This document shows, in pieces, positions 7,889-15,812 of a stretch of DNA of 18,259 nucleotides. Within the stretch, counting starts at the first letter, position 1, and each line of letters starts with the position of its first letter. This stretch comes from [Eubacterium] saphenum. Its GTDB lineage: Bacteria > Bacillota > Clostridia > Oscillospirales > Ruminococcaceae. Under the pieces are notes generated by a model, which saw only the letters and a list, made by a program, of their open reading frames with translations, was not told the DNA's origin and searched no databases. The position numbers were made by a program, and so were the translations under genes. The stretch spans positions 1 through 18,259 of the forward strand of contig SFLN01000026.1 of NCBI GenBank assembly GCA_004554555.1, in the 5' to 3' direction.

Positions 7889-9037
7889 ATGGAAAACACA
7901 ACCACACTAAATCGCTGGCGGCTTATTCTGGGCGAGGAAGCCGAGGATACGCTGAGCTCAATGGGCGGCACGGAGCTTTCTGCCGAGGAGCTGCTGATGG
8001 ACAGCGCGCTCGCGCAGATTTACGGTGCAGGCTCGGGTTCATCGCAAATCGTCGGAAAAGGCGCGGGCAAGGGAAAATCCTCGCCGAATTTGTCGCGGTG
8101 GCTGGGGGATTTGCGGTCGCTTTTTGCACCGATGGAGGTGCGCGTTATTCAAAATGACGCGATAAACCGCTGCGGAATGAAGCAGCTGCTCTTTGAACCC
8201 GAAATGCTCGACACTCTCGAGCCCGACATCTCGACAGCCTCGCTTTTACTCACGCTGAAAGACCAAATCCCCACGAAAGCGAAGGAGAACGCGCGAAATT
8301 ACATCGCGAAGATTGTCGAGGACATCAACCGCAGGCTTTCCGACGACGTAAAACGCTCGGTGACCGCCGCGCTTAACCGCCGCGAGCACTCGCCGATACC
8401 GTCCGCGGCAGCGCTTGATTACAAGCTGACGATACGCAGAAATCTGCGCTGCTACGACGCGGAGCGAAAGCTGCTTTTGCCCGAGAAATTCTACTTTTTC
8501 GAGCGCTCGAGCAAGTCGGGTTCACGGACGGTAATTCTCGACATCGACCAAAGCGGCTCGATGGGCGAAAGCGTGATTTATTCATCGATAATCGGCTGTA
8601 TTCTCGCGAGTATGAGTTCGCTGAAAACACACATTGTCGCCTTTGACACGCAGGTGAACGACCTCACCGAAAAGTGCGCTGACCCGGTTGACTTGCTGTA
8701 CGGGATACAGCTTGGCGGCGGCACGGACATCGAGAAATCGGTTGCTTATTGCCAGACGCTTGTCGCGCAGCCCGACAAAACCACAATGTTTCTCGTCACC
8801 GATTTGTACGAGGGCGGAAACCGCGCGGGGCTTCTCAGACGGCTCGGCGAGCTGAAGGAGAGCGGCGTGAACGTTGTGGTGCTGCTCGCGATATCCGACA
8901 GCGGTGCGCCGAGCTTCGACAGTCAGCTCGCCGCGCGCGTCGCGGAGCTTGACATACCGTGCTTTGCGTGCCCGCCCGAAAAGCTCCCCGAGCTGCTGGA
9001 GCAGGCTCTCAAACGCAGAAAAATCTCGCTGAAATAA
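7889..9037 (+). CDS. VWA-domain protein with complete MIDAS, partner of the MoxR ATPase
   Basis: This protein has 382 residues. The VWA domain fills about residues 210-382 and has a complete metal-ion-dependent adhesion site: DQSGS (Asp220, Ser222, Ser224), GGTDI (Thr279) and VTDL (Asp305). The N-terminal 200 residues are helical, with a Gly/Lys-rich patch near residues 45-62 that may be disordered. VWA proteins of this type recruit or present clients to MoxR rings. The frame is open from a TTG at 7862, but I choose ATG 7889 because GGAG (7880-7883) lies five bases before it. An ATG at 7871 has no ribosome site. Translation starts 10 bases after the preceding stop. It is the last gene of the operon, with a terminator 26 bases after its stop. 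No signal peptide or membrane segment is visible. Confidence 0.9.
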   Translation: MENTTTLNRWRLILGEEAEDTLSSMGGTELSAEELLMDSALAQIYGAGSGSSQIVGKGAGKGKSSPNLSRWLGDLRSLFAPMEVRVIQNDAINRCGMKQLLFEPEMLDTLEPDISTASLLLTLKDQIPTKAKENARNYIAKIVEDINRRLSDDVKRSVTAALNRREHSPIPSAAALDYKLTIRRNLRCYDAERKLLLPEKFYFFERSSKSGSRTVILDIDQSGSMGESVIYSSIIGCILASMSSLKTHIVAFDTQVNDLTEKCADPVDLLYGIQLGGGTDIEKSVAYCQTLVAQPDKTTMFLVTDLYEGGNRAGLLRRLGELKESGVNVVVLLAISDSGAPSFDSQLAARVAELDIPCFACPPEKLPELLEQALKRRKISLK

Positions 9038-9062
9038 CCAAATTCGGCTTTTTCACCAAACA

Positions 9063-9107
9063 ATCTGTCCGCTTGTGCGCATTTTGTTCAAAACGGACGG
9101 ATTTTTT
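9063..9107 (+). terminator. Intrinsic terminator of the six-gene operon
   Basis: ATCTGTCCG (9063-9071) pairs with CGGACGGAT (9094-9102), nine pairs including one G-U, with a 22-base loop, followed by six T's (9102-9107). It lies 26 bases after the VWA gene's stop. Confidence 0.8.
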
Positions 9108-9149
9108 CTGCTGTAAACGTTATCATTTGTCCAAAATGTTAAAAAAGAC

Positions 9150-9204
9150 GGTGAAAATTTGGTGAAAATACCGTGGTAAATGCCGTTGACAATTATCACC
9201 AAAT
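9150..9204. promoter_or_regulatory. Candidate operator repeats at the pectate lyase promoter
   Basis: ATTTGGTGA (9157-9165) and TCACCAAAT (9196-9204) are perfect inverted 9-mers. The right copy lies between the -35 and -10 boxes of the promoter at 9186-9214. GGTGAAAAT occurs twice in tandem (9150-9158 and 9161-9169), 11 bases apart, about one helical turn. Another TCACCAAA lies at 9053-9060. A protein on the spacer copy would block RNA polymerase, so a repressor that senses pectin-derived sugars is plausible (inference). Confidence 0.5.
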
Positions 9205-9214
9205 GTTGTATTAT
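9186..9214 (+). promoter_or_regulatory. Sigma-A promoter of the pectate lyase gene
   Basis: TTGACA at 9186-9191, a 17-base spacer and TATTAT at 9209-9214. The transcript should start near 9221, leaving a 54-base leader before the ATG at 9275. Confidence 0.8.
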
Positions 9215-9227
9215 TAAAGTGGATTAT

Positions 9228-9258
9228 CTTTCGGTTTGTGTTAAAAAATTGCCGAAAG
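9228..9258 (+). promoter_or_regulatory. Leader hairpin just upstream of the ribosome site
   Basis: CTTTCGG (9228-9234) and CCGAAAG (9252-9258) are perfectly complementary, with a 17-base loop, and end four bases before AAGGAGG (9262-9268). Being close to the 5' end of the mRNA, it may stabilise the transcript or keep the ribosome site clear. There is no U-run, so it is not a terminator. Confidence 0.5.
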
Positions 9259-9274
9259 GAAAAGGAGGATTATA

Positions 9275-12200
9275 ATGCAGGCAAAAACCACAAACAAGTT
9301 TGTTTGCGTGGTGCTGGCACTTCTGATGCTGCTGATGAGCGTTTCGTTCACAGGTTTGAGCTTCAGCGCAAGCGCTGCGGAAACAGGCTATGTGCTTGAG
9401 GCGAGCGCTCTTACGGCAGCACCCGACGCAGGCACATTTACCGACGGTCAGTCCGTGAAAGCGGGCACCGACAACTACTTTACGCTGGTTTACAGCGCAA
9501 AGACCAAAATCGACTCAAGCGAAAAGACTTGGGACGATGGCTACACTTCCAAACAGCGTATTAATTTCGGCGGCAAAGCTACCACCGAGAAGAACGCTGT
9601 CAAGTTCACAACCGACGGCGCTGCAAGCGTTAAGGTATGGTTTGCCGAGGGCGGCGACGATAACCGTCAGATGACCATTATCGACGCTTCCGGCAACGAG
9701 GTTGCTTCCACAAAGGGCACCTACGAGAAGAACAAGGCATATCTCGAAACTCTCACCGTTCCTGCTGCGGGAACTTATTTCCTCGGCGGCAAGGAGAACA
9801 ACAACTACATATTTAAGGTAGAGGTTACCGGAACGGCTCCCACCAAGGAGTACGAGTTTGTTTCTTCCTCTCTCGCAAAGGCTGACGCAGGCGCGTTTAC
9901 CGACGGTCAGGCTGTTAAGGCGGGCACTGACGGCTATTTCACCCTGTATTACAGCGCAAAGACCAAGCTCGACGGCAGCGACAAGACCTTTGACGATGGT
10001 TTCGTTGTTACAAAGGATACCGCAAGACTGAACTTCGGCGGCAAGGCTGATGCTTCCGTTCCCAAGAACTGCATCGGCTTCAAGACCAGCGGCGCTGCAA
10101 ACATCAAGGTTTGGTGGGTTGAGGGCGCAGACAATGCTGAGCGCCAGATGGTAATTCTTGACGCATCGGGCAATGTTGTCGCAAAGACCAACAACACCAC
10201 TCTTGCAAAGAACGACCCGTGCGTTTCCGCGCTTCAGGTTCCGAGCGCAGGCACTTATTTCCTCGGCGGCGATGTCGGCAACAACTACATCTTCAAGGTT
10301 AAGGTGACCGAAGGCGGCGCTGTTGTAATCCGCAAGGATTGGGATAAGGTTATGCCTCCGCTGGTTAACAATGTGAAGATTAACGCCGACAACAATGCGA
10401 ATATCGACGTAAGAGTTGTTGCGGATATAGGCGCAGACGGCGGCGACGCTGTTAAGGTTATTATGTACGATGAGAAGGGCAACGAGGTTGACTCCAAGCA
10501 GTCCCTTGCTGAGGAAAGAGGTCACACCATCACCTTTACACCCTCCGCTTCCGGCAAGTACACCTTCAAGGCTGTTCTCATCCGCGACGGCTATCCCGAC
10601 AAGAACGGCTCAACCGGCAGCATAGATTTCACGCTCCCGCTCGGCAAATCGGCAATTTCTTCCGCTACCAGCAAGGGTAACGGCAAGGTTGAGCTTTGCT
10701 GGAGCCCCGTTCCCGAGGCTACCGGCTACAACGTTTACTGCAACGGCACAAAGGTTGCTGCAACCGCTGACACCTCTTATATGGTAACCGGTCTTACTGT
10801 TGGTGAAAAGTGCAAGTTCACCGTAGCTGCAATTCGCGGCAGCGAGGAAGGTCCGCAGTCGGCTGCTCTTTCGGCAACCGTAACCAAGGACGAAAAGCAG
10901 ACTTGGGGCTGGGTACGCTTCGGTACTTCCACCGATGACGCAAACAACGGCTATGTAGGCAGCCTCAACGAGGACGGCAAGGTTACCGTTTACTCCGAGA
11001 ACGGCAAGGGCAAAATTCAGTCCTCTTCCAACGACGGAATTTCGTTCTATTACACACCTGTTCCCACGAACAAGAACTTCACACTCCGCGCAAACGTACA
11101 CGTTGACAACTGGGACTTCTCCAACGGTCAGGAGGGCTTCGGACTTGTTGCACTCGACAGCATTCCCGAGGTTAACAGCTCCAACGTGTTCTGGACGAAC
11201 TCTTATATGGCAGCGGCAACTCTGATTTCTTACAGATACGACGCTACCAAGACCAACAACCTTTACAACGGCGTTGTATTTGACGGCACAGGCGACAAGT
11301 ACAGCATGTACATCGGTCTGGGCGTTGATACAAAGCTCGGTATGACCAAGGAAAACATTGACGCAATTTACGCGTCGCCCACGGGCTTGATTGAGTACGG
11401 TCAGTATCCTCTCGACCTCTCTCTTGCAAAGAACGGCGCGGCTGCAGGCGACTACAATATGATAGGCAACTGCACCAATTCCGACAAGCTCCGCGGTCCT
11501 TCCTACAAGCAGATGACCGACTTCATTCTCGAAATCCAGAGAAACAACACCGGTTACTTCCTCTCTTACTACACCAGTGACGGCACTCTTGTAAAGACTC
11601 AGAAATTCTATGACACCGAGGCTCTTGACCAGCTCGATGAGGACAACGTTTATGTTGGCTTCTTTGCGGCAAGACGCGCTCGTGCTACTTTCTCGAACGT
11701 TAAGTTCACGACGGTTGACCCCAAGGACGACGCTCCCGCAGAGGCAAGACCTGTCGAGAAGATTGACGCAAACCTCGTCATCTCCTCCGCAGCTTTCTCG
11801 AACACCGCAAACTACAAGCTTCTTGTAACACCCAACGTAAGCGGTAAGGTTGACGTTCTTGACGGCGGTAAACCTTTGGCTGAAGGCGTGGCTGTAAAGG
11901 CTGATACTCTTGCGTCAATTCCTTTCGGTCTTTTCGGAAACACCAACCAGCTCACGATTATCTTCACTCCCGACGCAAAGCAGGATTTGGGCGAGGGCAA
12001 GGCTCTTGCAAGCACCGAGCCTGTAACTTATGAATATGTTGTTACTTACGACGACTATTTTGCAAACCAGAAGAACATCTACGTTTCTCCGAATGCCGGT
12101 GCATACGGAAACGGCGGTCCCGATTACCCGCTGAGCATTTACGAAGCGGTTAAGGTTGTACAGCCCGGTCAGAAGATTGTTCTTATGGAGGGCACCTACA

Positions 12201-13399
12201 AGCTCAACAAGCAGCTCGTAATCGAGCGCGGCATTGACGGCACGAAGGACGCTCCTATCTATATGATAGCTGACCCGAACGCAAAGACCAGACCTGTTTT
12301 CGATATGCAGAGCAAGGTTAACGGCATTATCGCGGCGGGCGATTACTGGTATTTCAGCGGCTTTGATGTAACAAAGTCGGGCAACAATAACGGCGGCTTC
12401 CACCTTTGCGGCAGCTACAATATTCTCAATGATATCAACGCGTACGAGAACAGCGACTCGGGTATTTATATCCACGCTTACCGCAATGCAAGCGACCCGA
12501 GAGAGCTTTGGCCGCATGACAACCTCGTTCTCAACTGCACTTCCTTCAACAACGCGGACACCGGTTATGAGAACGCAGACGGCTTTGCGTGCAAGCTCAC
12601 CACCGGCGACAACAACGTATTTGACGGCTGCGTTTCGTACAACAACGCGGACGACGGCTGGGACTGCTACGCGAGAGCATCGAGCGGTTCTATCGGCGCG
12701 GTTACCATCAAGAACTGCGTAGCGTTCAACAACGGCTACCTGCTCGACGGCACGAATGCCGGCAACGGTAACGGCTTCAAGATGGGCGGCGAAAGCCTGC
12801 CTGCAGGTCATACAATCATCAACTCGATTGCCTTCAACAACAAGGCAAAGGGTATTGACTGCAACTCCTGCCCCGACATTCACGTTATCAACTGCACGTC
12901 CTACAACAACGAGAGCTTCAACGTAGCTCTTTACACCGGCAACGCGACAATTAGCACGGATTTCTCGTCCGAGGGCACGATTTCGTTCAAGGACAGCGCA
13001 ATCAAGAGCGGCAAGGGCGAGGCTGACTCCTTCAAGCCGCAGGGCACGCAGGACGCTTCCAAGTTCGGCGGCGAGAGCAACTACGTTTGGGACGGCTCTG
13101 CTTCGACCAACTCCAAGAACGTCAAGGTATCGGCTGACTGGTTCAAGTCGCTTGAGTTCAAGGGCGTAAAGCGCAATGCTGACGGCTCAATCAATATGCA
13201 GGGCTTCCTCGAGCTCACCGACAAGGCACCCAAGAATGCAGGTGCGAGAATGACCGCAACCAAGGTAGCAAAGGTTGAGGTAACGGCTGATGAAAATCTC
13301 CCTGCACCTCGCACGGGCGTTGAGCTTCCTGTTGTAATTCTGATTGTACTTCTTGCGGCAACTGTAACGGTTCTTATCGTTAAGCGCAAGAGAGCATAA
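9275..13399 (+). CDS. Secreted, surface-anchored multidomain PL9-family pectate lyase
   Basis: This 1374-residue exported enzyme should cleave polygalacturonate (plant pectin) by beta-elimination at the cell surface. A signal peptide occupies residues 1-35 (cut after SASAA). Two related modules follow (about 36-188 and 190-348), perhaps carbohydrate-binding. Then come an Ig-like segment (350-458), a fibronectin III domain (460-540), a beta-sandwich, lectin-like domain (541-812), a linker/Ig-like part (820-925) and a right-handed beta-helix (930-1235). The helix has the PL9 residues: Asp1102 in ADGFACK, Asp1126, Asp1127 and Asp1130 in DDGWD (calcium), and Lys1169 in NGFKMGG (catalytic base). 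Their spacing matches the Asp209, 233, 234, 237 and Lys273 I recall for Erwinia Pel9A. The C-terminus has APRTG (1344-1348), a hydrophobic segment (about 1351-1369) and KRKRA, like a variant sortase signal. The gene is transcribed alone, with AAGGAGG before the ATG. Codons favour AAG and AAC strongly, suggesting high expression. Confidence 0.9.
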   Translation: MQAKTTNKFVCVVLALLMLLMSVSFTGLSFSASAAETGYVLEASALTAAPDAGTFTDGQSVKAGTDNYFTLVYSAKTKIDSSEKTWDDGYTSKQRINFGGKATTEKNAVKFTTDGAASVKVWFAEGGDDNRQMTIIDASGNEVASTKGTYEKNKAYLETLTVPAAGTYFLGGKENNNYIFKVEVTGTAPTKEYEFVSSSLAKADAGAFTDGQAVKAGTDGYFTLYYSAKTKLDGSDKTFDDGFVVTKDTARLNFGGKADASVPKNCIGFKTSGAANIKVWWVEGADNAERQMVILDASGNVVAKTNNTTLAKNDPCVSALQVPSAGTYFLGGDVGNNYIFKVKVTEGGAVVIRKDWDKVMPPLVNNVKINADNNANIDVRVVADIGADGGDAVKVIMYDEKGNEVDSKQSLAEERGHTITFTPSASGKYTFKAVLIRDGYPDKNGSTGSIDFTLPLGKSAISSATSKGNGKVELCWSPVPEATGYNVYCNGTKVAATADTSYMVTGLTVGEKCKFTVAAIRGSEEGPQSAALSATVTKDEKQTWGWVRFGTSTDDANNGYVGSLNEDGKVTVYSENGKGKIQSSSNDGISFYYTPVPTNKNFTLRANVHVDNWDFSNGQEGFGLVALDSIPEVNSSNVFWTNSYMAAATLISYRYDATKTNNLYNGVVFDGTGDKYSMYIGLGVDTKLGMTKENIDAIYASPTGLIEYGQYPLDLSLAKNGAAAGDYNMIGNCTNSDKLRGPSYKQMTDFILEIQRNNTGYFLSYYTSDGTLVKTQKFYDTEALDQLDEDNVYVGFFAARRARATFSNVKFTTVDPKDDAPAEARPVEKIDANLVISSAAFSNTANYKLLVTPNVSGKVDVLDGGKPLAEGVAVKADTLASIPFGLFGNTNQLTIIFTPDAKQDLGEGKALASTEPVTYEYVVTYDDYFANQKNIYVSPNAGAYGNGGPDYPLSIYEAVKVVQPGQKIVLMEGTYKLNKQLVIERGIDGTKDAPIYMIADPNAKTRPVFDMQSKVNGIIAAGDYWYFSGFDVTKSGNNNGGFHLCGSYNILNDINAYENSDSGIYIHAYRNASDPRELWPHDNLVLNCTSFNNADTGYENADGFACKLTTGDNNVFDGCVSYNNADDGWDCYARASSGSIGAVTIKNCVAFNNGYLLDGTNAGNGNGFKMGGESLPAGHTIINSIAFNNKAKGIDCNSCPDIHVINCTSYNNESFNVALYTGNATISTDFSSEGTISFKDSAIKSGKGEADSFKPQGTQDASKFGGESNYVWDGSASTNSKNVKVSADWFKSLEFKGVKRNADGSINMQGFLELTDKAPKNAGARMTATKVAKVEVTADENLPAPRTGVELPVVILIVLLAATVTVLIVKRKRA

Positions 13400-13432
13400 T
13401 TCAAGAATAACGGCAAAAACTAAATAAAAATT

Positions 13433-13464
13433 CGTCCGTAATCGAAAGGTTACGGACGTTTTTT
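13433..13464. terminator. Bidirectional terminator between the pectate lyase gene and pdxR
   Basis: CGTCCGTAA (13433-13441) and TTACGGACG (13450-13458) form a perfect nine-pair stem with an eight-base loop, followed by TTTTTT (13459-13464) on the plus strand. On the minus strand the stem is followed by a run of T's (from the A's at 13426-13430), so it can also end the convergent pdxR transcript. Confidence 0.88.
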
Positions 13465-13499
13465 GTTGTTATCTTTAAGCCGAGTGCATAAACATTTGG

Positions 13500-14810
13500 T
13501 TAATACGGGAAAATCAGCGTGTGGAAATCCTGTTTTGCGGAGTTGTGGTAGTAATTTTTAATCATCGTTGCTCTGAAACCGAGCGCCAAAACCTGTTCAA
13601 GGAGTTCTTCGTCGGACAGATTTGTCTGAAATTCAACGATACAGTGCAGTCCCGAGTCTTCTCCCGAGATAACGGAGTTCTTGAAAATCTCAAACTTTTT
13701 CATACGCGCGAACAGCTCGCTGCGGCACTTTTTGTAGTGAACGCGCATACGGTTGATATGCTTTTCAAAGTAACCCTCATCGATGAAACGCGCGAGGGCG
13801 TATTGCTCAAAGGTTGATACGGGGCAGGAGCAGAAACCGAGTTTTTCCTTGTATTTCCGGAGGAATTTCGGCGGGAGCACCATATAGCTTATGCGTATAG
13901 ACGAGGCGAGGCTTTTGCTGAAGGTGTTCATATAGATAACCTTGTCCATCACGTCGATGCTGTACATCGAGGGGATTGGCTTGCCCGCGAGGCGAAACTC
14001 GCTGTCGTAGTCGTCCTCGATGATGAAGCGGTCGGGCGAGCCGCTTGCCCATTCGAGCAGCGAATAGCGCTTGCCGACCGAGGTTATAACGCCTGTTGGG
14101 AAGTGGTGCGACGGGGAGATGTGGATTATGTTCGCCTTGATTTTTTTCAGAAATTCGATGTCAATCCCGTCGCTCAGAACGGGAATTCTCTCGCATTTTA
14201 TCCCGTAATTCGCGTAAATCTCGGCGATTTTCGAGTAGCCCGGCTCCTCGACCGCGAAAACGTAGTTGTTCCCGAACAAAATGTTCATCAGCATATAGAG
14301 GTACTCCGAGCCCGCGCCGATGATGATTTGCTCGGGGGCGGCGGAGATGTTGCGGAATTGCTTGAGGTGGTGAGAAATCGCGGCGCGCAGCTCGTACACG
14401 CCCTCAAAGGACGGTTTTTTGAGCAATCTGGTCTGGTTGCCGGAGAGTTCTTCGCGCATCAGCTTAGCCCAGATTGTGAATGGGAACAGCTTGTTTTCAT
14501 CATCACTTGACCGTGAAACGGGCGGCAAATGGCTTTGTTCTGCGGTTTTATCGGCGGTAAAGCTCACGCCGAGTTTCTCGGCAAAGTAACCCTTCTGCGG
14601 AACTGACCTTATGTAACCTTCCGCAATCAACTGGTTATATGCGTTTTCAACGGTGATGACGCTCACACCGAGATTTTGCGCAAAATTCCTCTTTGACGGC
14701 AGCTTTTCATCGGCTTTGATAGCTCCCGCCTCGATATCATCTTTGATTTTCGTGTAAATCTGAACGTAAAGCGGCTCGGAGTTCGATTTGTCCAGCTCAT
14801 AAGTTATCAT
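13500..14810 (-). CDS. pdxR: MocR-family regulator of pyridoxal phosphate synthesis (PdxR)
   Basis: This 436-residue protein has a GntR-type winged helix-turn-helix (about 10-80, LPSKRNFAQNLGVSVITVENAYNQ region) fused to a class I aminotransferase-like domain (about 105-436). The PLP-binding lysine is Lys299 in NTFSKS, and Asp-Tyr of EDDYDSEFR (265-273) would hold the cofactor. This is the usual length and layout of MocR proteins. PdxR proteins sense PLP and control pdxST, and here the gene diverges directly from pdxS, which supports the name over other MocR members. The ATG at 14810 has GAAAGG about ten bases upstream. It is transcribed from a promoter overlapping that of pdxS and terminated by the shared hairpin at 13433-13464. 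Confidence 0.88.
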   Translation of the reverse strand: MITYELDKSNSEPLYVQIYTKIKDDIEAGAIKADEKLPSKRNFAQNLGVSVITVENAYNQLIAEGYIRSVPQKGYFAEKLGVSFTADKTAEQSHLPPVSRSSDDENKLFPFTIWAKLMREELSGNQTRLLKKPSFEGVYELRAAISHHLKQFRNISAAPEQIIIGAGSEYLYMLMNILFGNNYVFAVEEPGYSKIAEIYANYGIKCERIPVLSDGIDIEFLKKIKANIIHISPSHHFPTGVITSVGKRYSLLEWASGSPDRFIIEDDYDSEFRLAGKPIPSMYSIDVMDKVIYMNTFSKSLASSIRISYMVLPPKFLRKYKEKLGFCSCPVSTFEQYALARFIDEGYFEKHINRMRVHYKKCRSELFARMKKFEIFKNSVISGEDSGLHCIVEFQTNLSDEELLEQVLALGFRATMIKNYYHNSAKQDFHTLIFPY

Positions 14811-14856
14811 ATAAAATCAGCCTTTCTGGTATTATAAAAATAGTCTGTTTTGAATA

Positions 14857-14885
14857 TTGAAATATGACCACATCTTGATTATACT
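14857..14885 (+). promoter_or_regulatory. pdxST promoter
   Basis: TTGAAA (14857-14862), a 17-base spacer and TATACT (14880-14885). The start of transcription is expected near 14892, about 45 bases before the pdxS ATG. A palindrome ATATT-GA-AATAT (14854-14865) covers the -35 box and could be part of a PdxR site. Confidence 0.75.
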
Positions 14886-14906
14886 ATGTTTATACGCAAA
14901 AGTCAA
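14878..14906 (-). promoter_or_regulatory. pdxR promoter, overlapping the pdxST promoter
   Basis: On the minus strand there is TTGACT (14906-14901), 17 bases of spacer and a consensus TATAAT (14883-14878). The transcript would start near 14871, about 61 bases before the pdxR ATG. Its -10 box shares four base pairs with the pdxST -10 box. Confidence 0.75.
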
Positions 14907-14936
14907 CAATTTTTTTATATATCGGAGGAAAATAAA

Positions 14937-15812
14937 ATGAGCGAAAATCGTTATCAGCTGAACAAAGAGCTTGCGCAGATGCTCAAGGGCGGCGTAATTA
15001 TGGACGTAACCACACCTGAGCAGGCGAAAATTGCCGAAGCAGCGGGTGCTTGCGCGGTTATGGCACTGGAGAGAATCCCCGCGGACATTCGCGCAGCGGG
15101 CGGCGTTTCGAGAATGAGCGACCCCGCGATGATTAGAGGCATTCAGGAAGCGGTTAGTATTCCCGTAATGGCGAAGTGCAGAATCGGTCACTTTGCCGAG
15201 GCGCAGATTTTGCAGGCAATCGAAATTGACTACATCGACGAGAGCGAGGTTCTTTCGCCCGCAGACGATGTTTACCACATCAACAAAAACGAGTTCAAGG
15301 TGCCTTTTGTATGCGGCGCGAAAAATCTCGGCGAAGCTCTCCGCAGAATTTCCGAGGGTGCTTCGATGATCAGAACCAAGGGCGAGCCCGGCACCGGCGA
15401 TGTAATCCAGGCGGTTCGTCACATGAGAATGATTCAGAGCGAAATCGCGCAGCTTGCGTCCCGCCGCGAGGACGAGCTTTTTGAGGAGGCAAAGCGCCTT
15501 CAGGTTTCGTATGATTTGGTGAAATTTGTTCACGACAACAAGAAGCTGCCCGTTGTAAACTTTGCGGCAGGCGGCGTGGCAACTCCTGCGGACGCTGCTC
15601 TTATGATGCAGCTCGGCGCTGAGGGCGTGTTTGTTGGCTCGGGTATCTTCAAGTCCGGCAACCCCGAAAAACGCGCGCAGGCGATTGTCAAAGCGGTAAC
15701 GAATTACGATAAGCCCGAAATGCTTGCAGAGCTTTCTGCAAATCTCGGCGAAGCGATGGTCGGCATCAACGAGCAGGAAATCGCGTTGCTGATGGCGGAA
15801 AGAGGAAAGTAA
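14937..15812 (+). CDS. pdxS: Pyridoxal 5'-phosphate synthase subunit PdxS
   Basis: This 291-residue TIM-barrel synthase subunit joins ribose 5-phosphate, glyceraldehyde 3-phosphate and ammonia to make PLP in the DXP-independent pathway. It has the normal family length. Key residues are visible: Asp23 in VIMDVTTPEQA, Lys80 in VMAKCRIGH and Lys148 in MIRTKGEPGTGD, the two lysines that carry the substrate. The glycine-rich phosphate sites FAAGGVATPADAALMM and GVFVGSGIF are intact. The frame is open from an ATG at 14886, but the start at 14937 is chosen because GGAGGA (14924-14929) precedes it and the protein then aligns with known PdxS starts. The stop overlaps the pdxT ATG by one base, giving coupled 1:1 synthesis of the complex. 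Expected to be controlled by the divergent PdxR. Confidence 0.97.
   Translation: MSENRYQLNKELAQMLKGGVIMDVTTPEQAKIAEAAGACAVMALERIPADIRAAGGVSRMSDPAMIRGIQEAVSIPVMAKCRIGHFAEAQILQAIEIDYIDESEVLSPADDVYHINKNEFKVPFVCGAKNLGEALRRISEGASMIRTKGEPGTGDVIQAVRHMRMIQSEIAQLASRREDELFEEAKRLQVSYDLVKFVHDNKKLPVVNFAAGGVATPADAALMMQLGAEGVFVGSGIFKSGNPEKRAQAIVKAVTNYDKPEMLAELSANLGEAMVGINEQEIALLMAERGK

Noticed and set aside
9108..9274. Metabolite riboswitch in the pectate lyase leader
   Set aside because: The 54-base leader is too short for known aptamers and has only one simple hairpin without a terminator.
9515..10525. 336-codon open frame on the minus strand inside the pectate lyase gene
   Set aside because: It lies fully opposite a gene with clear domains, has low-complexity Val/Leu/Ala/Cys composition and no ribosome site. 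Strong codon bias in the real gene keeps this frame open.
11915..12883. 322-codon open frame on the minus strand opposite the PL9 core
   Set aside because: It is opposite the catalytic beta-helix, is rich in Val and Ala and has no recognisable domain, so it is a shadow of biased codons.
14831..14836. TATAAT on the minus strand close to pdxR
   Set aside because: It would start transcription within the pdxR ribosome site, and its -35 is poor. The boxes at 14878-14906 are far better.
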